Of a stretch of 64,000 nt of DNA, positions 11,974 to 24,192 are shown in pieces. Source of the stretch: Scleromitrula shiraiana (Eukaryota; Ascomycota; Leotiomycetes; Helotiales; Sclerotiniaceae). Within the stretch, counting starts at the first letter, position 1; every line of letters begins with the position of its first letter. The stretch lies in NCBI GenBank assembly GCA_028455995.1, contig JABELC010000002.1, forward strand, positions 2,418,001 to 2,482,000. Reading direction: 5' to 3'. The notes below the pieces were generated by a model. It had not been told where the DNA came from. It saw only the letters and a program-made list of their open reading frames with translations, and ran no database searches. The position numbers and the translations under genes were made by a program.

Positions 11974-13099
11974 TGCTATGTAGGTAATCTTGGTCAATTT
12001 TGTTGTTTTCTCGTTATCGAATGAAATGTTCAAAGTTTGTGTCTTGGGGATTGACTTAGAGGTTGCTTTCTTTGTTTGCGTGGTAAGTTATCGGTATGCT
12101 TTACGTCATCAAGACATGATTCACATGTGTTACACCATCCTTTAATACTGACTAACCTGAGATTTGACACTCATTTGAAGCTACTTAAGACTTTCGTAAC
12201 ATGGCACGTCCTTTTTCTTGTTATCACAGAAAATAATGAAGTTAATACTGGTACTGTACTTATTTAATAAGATTCTGTTCCATCAATCGAAGTTCTTCAG
12301 GGTTGGTACAAGACTACCAAGCTTGGTTCGATATATCTAGACCCTCAAATCTCCAGGTCTCACATATCTCTCCAGCATGCATAATAAACTCCCCGATCTT
12401 ATGCGGGGGCATATATCATCCATGTTGTGCTACAACAAATTATTGGTAGCCAACTTCTGCTTCAAATCCGATGGCTTGCATCCTTACTACAACGAGGCTT
12501 TCAGTTAGCCTTGGCTTCAATCAAATCATATTAGCTTGGAAGAAAAACATATCCAGTGATATTTCTCCGAGCATCTTGTTGCTATTTCCGGGTTGATACC
12601 TCATTCCTTAATCTGTTTGACTTGAATCTTGAAGAGGCTCAAACGAAATAATTACGCCTCTTCAAGTGAAGTATCGGTGTGATTTATTATTGATGGCGTT
12701 GTTGCTCTGCTCCTTTCTCACTTATGTCCCGAAATGATTTCACATAGGTTCGTATTTTGAAGACAATATTCAGAGCGCAACTTGTCGATATGTAATTTGC
12801 TCTACTATTACAGTCCATCAGCTGTGAATGCCAAGCTCCACATGAATTTTTGCTTACGCTCATTTTTGGAGCTGCCATGTCAACCAGCCTTGTTGAAAAG
12901 AATAAACAGCATGATATCAAAAGATCAGATATATAATATAAGTATGACCTTTCACTTAGAATTTCTTCCCAAATACTACACTGTCACATCCATCTATCTA
13001 TTTATACATTAAAAGATTTCTTTATTAGCACCACACTCGCTTGACAATCCCCAGTATTTCCATCACCATACATACAATCACTAGTAATAAACCATCAAA
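11974..13099. other. Divergent promoter region (NmrA-like / Cys-rich surface protein)
   Basis: A 1.1-kb spacer. The proximal ~80 bases before 13100 are CA/CT-rich and pyrimidine-biased, ending in ATCAAAATG, a good fungal start context. No coding or RNA signal was recognised elsewhere. Confidence 0.55.
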
Positions 13100-14057
13100 A
13101 TGCACATCAATCTCCTCACCCTAACCACCCTCCTCTCCACCGCATCCGCGACCCTCTCTGGAGGATCCCCACAACCCTACAAACTAGCAGTGCGCTCCTT
13201 AAACCCCTCGTACGGGTTCTCAAAACGTCAAGAAGGATATCAACCCTCCCAAACCTTCTGCAGTGGCTTCGGCACCTGCGCAGAAGCATGCGGAACAGGC
13301 TATGAAACTTGCGCTTCTACGGATGGAGATCTGCATTGTTTTAATCCCGTTGCGAAGGAATCTTGTTGTTCGACTGGTACTGGTGGTATGTTCTTTCTAC
13401 TTATCTCACATCCCCATCTCATATCCCCTCCTCTCTTCTCTCCTCTCAATAAACCATGCAAACAAACATCCCCCCCCCCCAAAAAAAACAAAAAAAAAAC
13501 AAAAAAAAAGCTAACATCCCCCTCCCTCCTCCCCACCAGATTCCTGCTCCAAAGACTACTACTGCACGCAATCCCCCGACCGCACCATCTGGTGCTGCCC
13601 AGACGGCATGGACCTAACCGCCTGCGCAGCAATCTACTCGCTAACGGCGCCCCTGCAATCAATCCCTCCTTCTCCCATCTCTACTTCTGCTTCTGCTTCT
13701 TCTTCTGCTTCTTCTTCTGCTTCTTCTTCCGCTTCTGCATCTGCATCGACCACGAGAACTCCCCCCGCACCTACCCCATCGAGTCTCACGACGGAGAAAA
13801 CTAAAAACCATGCTACGAAGGGGGGGAGTAGTAGTATAAGTGCTAGTAAACCGACGGAGACGGTTGGAAATGGAAATGAAAATGGAAATGGAAATGGTTC
13901 GTTCAGCGGGCCGAGTAAGACGGGGGGAGAACCGAGCTCGCTGCCGTTTCAGGGGGGCGCGGTGTATGGGAGGGATGTTTGGGTTGGGGGGTGTGTGGGA
14001 GTGGTGGGGGTGGTTGTGGGGTTGGGGATGGGATTGGGGATGGGGATGGGGATTTAG
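13100..14057 (+). CDS. Cys-rich secreted, probably GPI-anchored cell-surface protein
   Basis: Two exons (13100-13385 and 13540-14057) encode 267 residues. A signal peptide (MHINLLTLTTLLSTASA) and a KR cleavage-like site precede a Cys-rich domain of about 100 residues. It has FCSGFGTCAEACGTGYETC, then ESCCSTGTG, then DSCSKDYYCTQSPDRTIWCC and TACA: at least 13 Cys with two CC pairs. A Ser/Ala/Thr-rich stalk follows. The C-terminus is a small-residue hydrophobic tail (GCVGVVGVVVGLGMGLGMG), which fits a GPI-anchor signal. The pattern resembles fungal wall-associated Cys-rich proteins; I cannot name a family with certainty. The intron (154 nt) contains long C and A runs, but the join restores ...GDSCSKDYYC in frame. 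Confidence 0.75.
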
Positions 14058-14863
14058 ATTGTGGATTTAGAGATGCAGATGGTATGGTGGGTGGTTTGGG
14101 GCTTGGTGGTGTTGATGTTGATGTTGGTGTTCGTGTTGGTATTGGTGTAGAGGGAGAGGGGAAAGAACAGAGCAGATTGGTGGATTGGGGGGAATCTGTT
14201 GTGAAGTGAAGTGAAGTGAAGTTGGGGATATAATTTGAGATTGTCGATTGGCGGTTTGGTGGTTTGGTGATGGTATTGTAAATGTGGTATGAGGGATGAT
14301 GATGATGATGATGATGATAATGTTGGATTAACGAATGGTATTCGTTACTAGCGAGATAAGATATATATATATATTCATAGCATTATTATATTAATTTATT
14401 TGCATGCTTCGTTGGCTAGATACAGATAAGTATATGGGCGTGTAGTGTAGTTCATGTGCACAATTTAATTTTATGTGGAATCACTCAGACGACTGTCGAT
14501 GCCATATATCAGAAGCAGAAGAGTATTCATCAGTGATATCATGCAGTTGATATCAAATTAGCCATCTTTGAACTGAATACTTGGAGTAATATATTGTCTA
14601 ATTTAATGTTTAATGATTAGGATATTATTATGCTAGTATCTGATTCGGTATTAAGCAATCAGGGTATCAAGCTATCTAGTTTAATATTAAAAAAAACCAA
14701 CACTGAGTTCAATAGTGGAATAATTGGTATAAAGTGACGGTATACACCCCAAAGCAACGCCCCGAACCCGAAACCTATTATATTAATCCACCACCTTCAC
14801 AAAAAGTACCCAACGAATCCCATCCAATCAAGCCAAATGAAACAAAACCCATTACCAATCATC
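14058..14863. other. Convergent 3' spacer with GT-rich and (GAT)n tracts
   Basis: This lies between the Cys-rich protein gene (+) and an MFS gene (-). The first 250 bases are G/T-rich. A (GAT)n run lies at about 14295-14317 and an (AT)n run near 14362-14374. The rest is plain AT-rich sequence without genes. Confidence 0.55.
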
Positions 14864-17194
14864 CTAAACCCTTCCCTCTCTCCTCGCCTTCCTCGCCTTC
14901 CTCTTCTTCCTCACTTTCTTAACTAGTCCCCATATATAACTCCCCTCTAACGTATTCTCCCCGAAATCACGCTGTCCACTATCATCCGTATATTTCGTCG
15001 TGATGATTACGTTTCCGAGCATCAGGGCCGCTACTACACATAGCCATATGCAAGGAAGAATACTGATGAATGCCCATACGATACCATTTCTTGCCGAGTT
15101 TCTGATTTGGTCTTGTCGGACTGGGGGTAATGTGTTGATCGTGCCGAATGAAGAAGTACTATTGATTGTAGAAGTGGCAGAGGAACTTGTAATAATAGAT
15201 GAGGGAAGTGCAGCTTTATTATTGAACACGCTTCCCATCAATGTCATGGCTACAGTTGAACCCATTGGGATGGCAAATGCCAGCATACTGATAACGGAAG
15301 CGATATTATTGGGAAAGAATGCAATTCCGTGGAGTGAACCAGGCATAAATCGCATTCCGGTTCCGACGCCCGTGAGTGCCATCATCCCGTATATGGTTGG
15401 TGTGTGGCTAGTGTGGAGTGCCCAGGTTAATATGCTGATGCCGAGGGCTTCGATGGTGCTGCCTAGGAGGAGTGGTGGGAAGGTTTGTCGAGGGTAGATG
15501 TTGCACATGAACATGGCGGTGTATACGCCGACTGAATTGATTAGTATGTCTTCAGTATGAAGTTCAATTAGATGGGGGACTTACATCCGATTCCTGGAGT
15601 GTAATAAAGTAGTTGAATTCCTGCTTGACTTGGTGTATAATTCTTGACGATAGTAAAGTATATGTCGACATAATATAGTACTGATGTCATTGCTATGTGA
15701 TATGTTAGCTGGGCTTTTGGATTGAAAGTATATACTGTCTCATGCCTCAAGTGAGATCCTCGACGCGTAAGCCCACATGGAGAATTGGGGGCGTCTTCAT
15801 TCCCAGAGCATTTGTATTTCATAGAAAAAGTGATACGTACCCATACCAGTGGCAAAGTTTATATAAAACAAAAGTCCCATGTTTCTCTGGGCCAGCAGAT
15901 CCCATGGTATTGTAGGTTTCTGAAGAGGAAATCTTTGAGCAATGTATCTTTCCGGTACCATTAGATATTCCCAAAAGACGAAGCAAGCTGTAAATAATAT
16001 CCCAAGAACAAGCGTCACAATAACATGTGCACTATCCCACGCATAGTTTGCACCTCCCCAAGTCAGAGCCAAGATCAGAAGCCCCATACCAATAAGAAAA
16101 AGAACCTGGCCCCCAATATCAATGGTAGAAAATCTTGCTTTAATTTTCTGAATTCGCCGAGGGTTCTCGCCATATCGCTCCGCGATTTCTGATATAGGCT
16201 GGGGGCCGATCAATTGTTTTCGAAGAATGAAGTATACCAAAACCATACCAACAAATCCAACTGGTATGTTAATTCCGAAACACCATCTCCAATTGCTATC
16301 TGTTAAAAATCCACCAACAACAGGGCCAGTAGCATAACTTAAACCTGCAACGACTGAGAATATGCTGTTGTTCTTAGCATATTCTTTGAGTGATACACCA
16401 TCTGCTAAGATGGCTCTAATGGCAACATTAATCCCAGCAACTGAGAGCCCTTGTATAGCACGTCCTAAAATCAATACTGGAAACGCATCAAGAGGAGCTG
16501 CTGTGCATAATGCACTACCAATCAGCATAAATAATAAAGTTATCTCCATTGTCGCAAGTCGACCAAAAATATCTGCCATTTGACCCCAGAACGGAATAAA
16601 GCATGCTGAACAGAGATTGAATGCTGAGATAATCCAATTCATTTGTGAAATTTCATCTAATATGCATTATTAGTTTCTCCAATTGCCCAGCACGAAGTAG
16701 TACAATCACTTACTAAAATCCGAAGCAATCCATGGGAGAGCACTGGCAACAATTGTACTGTCTAATGCTTGAATAGCAAACGGAAAGAAGAGGCCTATGA
16801 TTAGTTTGATACGATATTTTCTTGCTGCCAGCTTTTCCTGCTTGCAAAGTTGGCATTGGCTCTCAACTCCAGGAGCTTCCACCGTTACGCTGTACACGCT
16901 AAATCTTTGCACGGCAGTGGCAGTAGAAAGAAATATATCATCTTCTGGAATGGTATCTGAAACAGTCGGCGATCTTTCTTCAGTAATGGCTTGAATTGTC
17001 GTAGTTCTTGAAGGGGGAGAATGCCGGCATGGTCGAGGGCTCTTTTTCTTTGGCGTATGTGGTCCATCTAAGCTTCCTAGATCTTCGAATTGATACACTC
17101 TTTCTCCTTGCTCATTCTCTAAATTCTGCTTCTCTTGTAATTCTTCCCTTTCCAGTTTCTTTCTCTTCAAATGCCGTGCGAACAAGCAAAGCAT
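14864..17194 (-). CDS. MFS drug-type transporter, DHA2 family (14 TM)
   Basis: Four exons fit (17194-16714, 16656-15841, 15692-15585, 15531-14864), giving about 690 residues. After a long charged N-terminal tail (~130 residues) comes FPFAIQALDSTIVASALPWI, the motif C/D1-like first helix of DHA2 carriers. GQMADIFGRLATMEITLL is motif A. GRAIQGLSVAGINVAIRAIL and LSYATGPVVGGFLTDSNWRW follow, the latter being the motif C antiporter signature ending in NWRWCFGINIP. The small third exon supplies a helix (SVLYYVDIYFTIVKNY, then PGIG). The C-terminus is basic (KKVRKKRKARKARREGR). Family members are plasma-membrane proton antiporters exporting drugs or metabolites. The substrate cannot be told from sequence, and no biosynthetic gene is adjacent. 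Confidence 0.9.
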
Positions 17195-17845
17195 GGTTGA
17201 AAAAGAATTAATTTCTCAATTGAGTGAGTATAGTTCTTTTGTATAGGTTCGTTATTGTAGCTTTTCTTGTGGATCTTATAGTACCTTTGGACTACAAGGA
17301 AGGACAATGAAAATAAAAGTGAATGTATCGTTTCCATGGCAGCAGGAAATCAACGATAGATTGTCATAAAATTAAAAGTGAACTTTCTAATAAACAAACC
17401 TATTTCTTTTGATATGGAATAATCGTAATAATTAGTAATAAGTGTTATTATAATTTGGATTATCTCTAGAGTAGAGCTTTCACTCTTTGCGGAGGTAGGA
17501 AAACAACTCCATTCTGCATTCATCATACAAATCCATATGCATGAATTCCTTTATCTAATGAGAGACTACTCATTGATTGATGGTACCAGCCTTGACTTGT
17601 CTTACCCTGGATCATACTGCTTTTGTCTGTATAGCTTCAAAAACTTAGAGAAATCATCAATGAACTCGTTTTTATTTTCGTTTATAAAAAAAAAGTAAAA
17701 AAAAGTTCAATTGTCCTCAATTTGAAGTTTATCTCAGGAATGTATGTCATCGATCATTAAGTAAAGAAACTGAGAATTCGAGATATTGACTCTAGTCACG
17801 TGTATAAATCGGAATCTCGGACATATGGAAAAGGAAAGGCGTTTT

Positions 17846-18048
17846 GTTTGGGACTGATCATTTGTCGAGTTTGATTCAAGCTTATGTATAAGGTTACAAC
17901 TTTCAAGAGTTTGATCAATCAATATGAAGGAAGTTCTAGCTCTAGAGGACTTTGGAATTTCAATCGAGTTTGGGACTGATCATTTGTCAAGTTTGATTCA
18001 AGCTTATGTGTAAGGTTACAACTTTAAGCTGAGCTTGATCAATATGAG
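17846..18048. repeat. Direct repeat pair, ~82 bp, offset 122 bp
   Basis: Two near-identical copies (17846-17928 and 17968-18048) both begin GTTTGGGACTGATCATTTGT and run on through GTTTGATTCAAGCTTATGT to TTGATCAA/AATATGA. They differ by a few substitutions and a small indel, so this is an old local duplication. The 39-bp segment between them is not repeated. Function unknown. Confidence 0.85.
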
Positions 18049-18436
18049 GTAAGATTGATGATTACAACTAATAATATAATAAAGTTCCGAGTTATTTCGT
18101 TTTCCCTTTATGATATATTATACTAGTAGATTAAATATATTCTCATCAATACTCGTAGTCGTAGATTCTTTCTGTTTTAACATATCAATAGTTGAATGAA
18201 TGATATTTATATTTATTATTATGAGACTATTAGACCTTCAATAAACCTCCAATCAGTTATGTTATTCCCCAGTCTTTCATTTCCTACAAAGACGTTTGCT
18301 TATTATATTGATCTGCAAACACCGTTAAAATCTATCACGAGGTATTTTTCAGCCTTTTAATCCACAAAGTTTCCATACGAGGATATAACTTGCTCCATTA
18401 ATCCGCTCCATCAATCCGCAAATCGGGAAAACTTGT

Positions 18437-18504
<68 letters not shown>
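18437..18504. repeat. (ATC)n microsatellite
   Basis: A run of about 22 uninterrupted ATC triplets in non-coding sequence upstream of the carnitine acetyltransferase gene. Confidence 0.95.
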
Positions 18505-18507
<3 letters not shown>

Positions 18508-19339
18508 TCACATTTCATATTGCATTTGAAATCTTCTGGTCATCTTTTTATCCCGCGAATTTGATAAATCTCTATATCCGCTTGCCCGAGTAATAAGCGC
18601 TTATCGATTACACCTAACCTCAGTTGCAGCTATTACCCCACGTTTCTTTCACATGCCAGTGCTCTTGAGTTGAGTAGTATCATTGTGCTTGCTTATTACT
18701 CTTGATTGGGAGTATAATAATATCGTTCATCCCGTCATCCTTACCTTGCATGCTCGTTACTTGTAACGAACCCCTTACGTCGACTTGCTTAACATACTGC
18801 ATTATTGCCAGTGGAGAAACTCCCGACGAAGGTAATACACAGTAATAGAAATATAAAGGTATGTCAATTTTTGCTCTTTTCGTTGCCATCTCTTAGGACA
18901 TCTGGAGAGGTTTTGCCAAGCTATCATGGTTTTCGGCGTTGCGGATATCAAAATAAACTCGGGAAATCATCTCAACTAATGTACGGGAGTGGGGATATCA
19001 AGTCTGCATGGGCCATACGACCGGTTCCAATCACCCAATGATGTTGTAAGATAAGTAATATAGATGGCTTTATGCGGGGCATGAGAATCCCATTACTACC
19101 TCTTGATACAATCCCATACCCCAGATATAATGAATGCTATCTACCGGTAGCCCTCTTTTTTTTTTGGAAATCCATTCAGTCTCTATAAGACCACTTCCCT
19201 CCGAAGGCTTCATGTTCCAAGTGTAATGCCGTCTTATTGTCTTCAAGATTGTCACTATTTCTACCGCACAGCATTGCGGGGCTTGAACATCTGCACTTCT
19301 ATCTCTCCATTATACGGTTAAAGATTCAAGCTAACCAAA

Positions 19340-22292
19340 ATGCCTACCTCGACGACAGCCATTCGAACGTTCAGGGTGCCAAAATCTTTGAACGAGTCTT
19401 TACATACATCAGATCAGATACTTCAAGCACAAAACGGAAACAGATCTATGGAGGGAGCAAAGAAAGTCAGTGATGGCTTCTCCAAGAAACAAAAAGAGCC
19501 TCTGGCAAGCAGCCAACCACAGCATAAGCAGGGAATTACATTTGCTGCACAGGACAACTTACCGAAGCTACCTATTCCAGAGTTGGATAGTAGCATGACC
19601 AAGTATCTGGCAGCTCTGAAACCATTGCAGTCACCAAGAGAGCATGTGGAGACCAAACAAGCAGTAGAAGAATTTCTCAAGAATGACGGACCCGAACTAC
19701 AAGAACGTTTAAAGAAGTACGCAAATGGAAGGACTAGTTATATTGAGCAATTCTGTAAGTATATACGCTCGAAGATTCCTAATTGTTCAGTGACTAATAG
19801 ATCATGAAGGGTATGATTCATATTTAAACTTTGACAACCCTGTTGTTTTGAATCTCAACCCATTTTTCCTTCTTGAAGACGATCCAACACCGGCAAGAAA
19901 TAATCAAGTCACTCGTGCAGCTTCACTCGTGATATCTGCGTTATCCTTCGTGCGTGCTGTCAGGAGAGAAGAGTTACCACCGGACACAATCAAAGGTACT
20001 CCACTATGCATGTATCAATATTCTCGACTATTTGGCACTGCACGAGTACCAACTGAAAATGGTTGTCATATTGGTCAAGATCCCGAATCAAAACATCTTG
20101 TTGTACTTTGTCATGGGCAATTCTATTGGTTCGATGTCCTAGATGATAATTCAGATCTTATTATGACTGAAAGGGATGTATCCATCAATCTACAGACCAT
20201 TGTTGATGATGCTCAGCAAACACCAATTCAAGAAGCTGCAAAGGGTGCACTTGGTGTACTCAGCACAGAAAATCGCAAGATTTGGTCAGGTCTGAGAGAT
20301 GTTATGACTAGAGATGAAGGATCTAATAATGCAGATTGTCTTGGAATAGTAGACTCTGCCTTATTCATCCTTTGTTTGGATTACACGGAGCCAACTTCAC
20401 AAGCAGATTTGTGTCAAAATATGCTTTGTGGAACAAGTCAAGTAGAGAAGGGTGTTCAAATTGGAACATGCACAAATAGGTGGTACGATAAGCTACAAAT
20501 AATCGTTTGCAAGAATGGTAGCGCAGGTATCAATTTCGAACATACTGGTGTTGATGGACACACTGTTCTTCGATTCGCTAGCGATGTTTACACGGATACA
20601 ATTCTTCGCTTTGCTCGCACAATTAATGGTCAAGCACCGAGTCTTTGGGCATCTGCAAGTCCCGATCCTGCTAAACGAGACCCTGCCAGCTTTGGGGATG
20701 TTAGTACAACTCCCCATAAGTTAGAATGGGATATGGTGCCCGAGCTTAGCATTGCTGTTCGATTCGCAGAGACTCGTCTTGCAGATTTAATTCAGCAAAA
20801 TGAATTCGAAACTCTTGATTTTGCTGCATATGGAAAGAATTTCATGACGTCAATGGGATTTTCACCAGATGCGTTCGTTCAGATGGCTTTTCAGGCTGCT
20901 TACTATGGTCTTTATGGGAGAGTAGAATGCACATACGAACCGGCCATGACAAAAGTCTTTCTTCATGGACGTACAGAAGCGATTCGTTCCGTTACGCCTG
21001 AGTCAATTGATTTCGTACAAAAGTTCTGGGCCGAAAATCCACCGCAACAAAAAGTGGAGGCTTTAAAGCAAGCGTGTAAATCACATACAGCTAACACGAG
21101 AGAGTGTGCCAAAGCTCAGGGATGTGATCGCCATCTCTATGCTCTTTTCAGTGTATGGCAAAAGGCAGTAGATGGAGATGGAGCCGAAGCAGCCAGCAGT
21201 AACGGATTGAGCAGTAATGGTTATTCTAGTCCAATCGATGCTGGATCATCTAGAGATCAATCAGTAGTCGGTAGTCCAGGAAGGAATTCAATTTTATCCG
21301 ACACAGACGAGGTTCACTCTACTCGCGCTAGAGGAAACTCATCTCCGTCGCGTGGACAACTCGCCTCCATGCCGTTGCTATTCGCCGATGGTGGATGGGA
21401 CAAATTAAATACAACCGTACTCTCCACATCCAATTGCGGTAATCCCTCACTCCGCCAATTCGGCTTTGGTCCCACCAGCGGCGATGGATTCGGAATCGGT
21501 TACATCATCAAAGACGAAGGCATCAGCATTTGCGCAAGTAGTAAGCACAGGCAAACGAAAAGATTCGTGGATGCGTTAGAGAGCTACCTATTAGAGATTC
21601 GGCGAATCCTCAAAATCACCCAGAGGAGAGGTACAAGTTCCAAAGCAAGTCGTGCCAGAGAAGCTAGCGCCAATCGACCTCCGACTGGGAATCGACTTAA
21701 ATCGAGAGGTAGAGTTATTAAGGCTTTGGAACCGGGCCATGGAAGTTTGACTCCGGCGGAGGAGAGTGCGGCTGCTAGTGATGATGAGGGGTTGGGTGGA
21801 TGTACGTATATTTCATTTTTATCTTGCCGTTTTCCCCTCCTTTCCCTTTTGGATTCTCTTTGCATGTGTACACTACACTATACTATACTATGTATGTATA
21901 TGTATGTATATGTATATGTATCCAAACAAACATACATACTGTACACCCCAACTATATCATTCATACAACATTCAAATCAACCATCACATGAAACCACACC
22001 CATCAACCATCATATATATAGTACACGTGGAGAAAATGACTCAAATGACACTCAACTAACACACACACTTAACTGACACACACACACTCAACTAACACAC
22101 ACACACACATTTAACTAACACACACGTACAAAAATAGACGGATTCTTCGACGCAGGAATGCTCCTCCAAGCACTCAAAGCACGCGGCGAAGGCCTAGGGT
22201 TAGACGAGGGCAGCACGAAGGCTTCTGAGCGCGCTAATATCAATGCGAGACGCAGGGAGATTGGGAAGAAATTGAGGTTGAGTGAGTATTGA
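19340..22292 (+). CDS. Carnitine O-acetyltransferase (cytosolic Yat/FacC-type)
   Basis: This enzyme transfers acetyl groups between CoA and carnitine, letting acetyl units cross organelle membranes during growth on acetate, ethanol or fatty acids. Three exons (19340-19754, 19801-21801, 22138-22292) give 856 residues. Key motifs: LPKLPIPELDSSMTKYLAAL at the choline/carnitine acyltransferase start; LNPFFLLEDDP and VTRAASLV; INFEHTGVDG with the catalytic His at ~386; FAAYGKNFMTSMGFSPDAFV; LFADGGWDKLNTTVLSTSNC; GDGFGIGYIIKDEGI. An inserted low-complexity Ser-rich segment (~620-690) before the last domain part and the absence of a C-terminal peroxisomal tripeptide argue for the cytosolic class. 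The last intron is 336 nt and full of (CA)n. The final codons overlap a GTGAGT, so one more exon is possible. Confidence 0.92.
21802..22137 (+). other. Unusually long repeat-rich intron of the carnitine acetyltransferase gene
   Basis: A 336-nt intron (GTACGT ... AAATAG) with TATGTATG and (CA)n tracts; most introns in this window are under 120 nt. The join gives YGFFDAGMLLQALKARGEGL, a plausible conserved C-terminal helix. Confidence 0.7.
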
Positions 22293-22880
22293 TTTTGATT
22301 TTTTTTTGTGTTTTTTTTTTTTGAGAGGGGGGGGGGAGGTTATTAGGTGGGTGGACTGCAGTAGTTCTTTTTTGGAGGGGAGGGGAAAGGGTTTGGGTAG
22401 ATAGAGGGGGTGGTGCTAGATGGGGAGAGGGGGGAAGGAGTTAGATCGGTTGCATATACTTCGTCTTTTTTTTTTTTTCCCTTTCTTTTTCTTTCTTTAC
22501 GATTTCATATATGCATCGTATCGTATCGTATCGTATCGTATGTATTTGCTCTGTATGTATGTATTTATCTATCTATCTATCTATCTTACACAAACATCTG
22601 AAACATTCCTTTCACATGATTTGAAGAATTTTTCTTTTAGAATATGCTGTATGTATGTATGTATGTATGTATGTACTATTTATACTACATATATATGTGT
22701 GTGTATATGTGTGTATATATGTGTGTGCATGTCGTGTTATGGAATTAAAAGGTACATACATACATACATGCATGCATACGATACATGAATGACAAGTAGA
22801 TTACCTTCACACAACTTAGAACTAGCGTGAGAAGGAAATACAAATACAAATAACTCAAAGTTAATGATGCCAGCATAATG

Positions 22881-23313
<433 letters not shown>

Positions 23314-23625
23314 TATTGACTTACTGTGCGTCCCTTATCTCAGGCTCCCTAGTATGATATATCCAGAATGAATTTGTATATCCTATCTATATGTACTAGT
23401 TAGTTTTTATTTAGGAGTTATATGCTTGTGATTGTGATTGTGTTTATGTTTGTGTGAGGAGCGAGAGCGAGAGCGAGAGAGAGAGAGAAAGAGAAGGGAA
23501 AAGAGAGGTTTTAGTAGCAGTAGACAGATAGATAGATAGACAAACGCAACATTATTAGGTAAGTTGGTTTTTCGAGAGTAAGCTAAGTGCTAAGTAAGTG
23601 TATGATTTAGATGATTGATAGTTGT

Positions 23626-23667
23626 AGTTCTAGTTCTAGTTCTAGTTCTAGTTCTAGTTCTAGTTCT
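23626..23667. repeat. (TTCTAG)n hexanucleotide repeat
   Basis: Seven tandem copies of a hexamer, the last imperfect (TTCTCG). It lies in the convergent spacer. It does not match the TTAGGG telomere unit. Confidence 0.9.
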
Positions 23668-23836
23668 CGTTTTGTATGATATGTATGATATGGGCATCTT
23701 TTTATCTTTGTATCTGAATATATGGTATGATGGATATGGACATCTTAATTTTTTAGTTATGAAAATTAACACCATCCTAGTATATGGGTTGAAGCTGATA
23801 AAGTATGCGAATGGATATCTTCACGCTTTGTATGTC

Positions 23837-23868
<32 letters not shown>

Positions 23869-24192
23869 TGCTATGTCAATGAAATGAGTACGCAACCAAT
23901 CTATCTCATTCATCAATCATGATGACAACAACCCAACCCATCCAACACACCTCAATGCATCCAATCCAACCGAAGCAGGAAAGAAAGAAAGAAAAAAAGA
24001 AAAAACACACAATAAATATGTACAATTGAAGAGTAATGTTTTTTTTTTGTATATCCGGGATATCGAACAGTTCTGTTTTCCCTTACATATTTGTTTCTAT
24101 TCCATATCCAAGCACACCCAATCCAATCCAATCCAATCCAATCCACCACTCCACTCCATTCCCAAGTAACCCCTCGAATCCCCGCGAAAAAC

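Larger units (their letters stand above)
17195..19339. other. Long divergent spacer (MFS / carnitine acetyltransferase)
   Basis: About 2.1 kb of AT-rich sequence holding both promoters, an 80-bp direct repeat pair (17846-18048) and a (ATC)n microsatellite (18437-18504). Small open frames here lack any protein-like pattern. The stretch 18400-19330 is less AT-rich and may be a long 5' leader of the carnitine acetyltransferase gene, which is a guess. Confidence 0.5.

Noticed and set aside
11974..12033. Longer start for the NmrA-like protein
   Set aside because: The Rossmann strand begins right after the ATG at 11973; the extension is not family-like.
13100..14057. Cys-rich surface protein considered as a CFEM protein
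   Set aside because: Cys spacing has CC pairs and more than eight Cys; the CFEM pattern does not fit.
14864..17194. DHA2 transporter considered as part of a biosynthetic cluster
   Set aside because: Neighbours are a surface protein and a primary-metabolism enzyme; no biosynthetic core gene is adjacent.
18437..18504. Regular repeats considered as a CRISPR-like array
   Set aside because: Triplet microsatellite without spacers; the genome is eukaryotic.
23626..23667. Hexamer repeat considered as interstitial telomere sequence
   Set aside because: The unit TTCTAG differs from the TTAGGG telomere unit.
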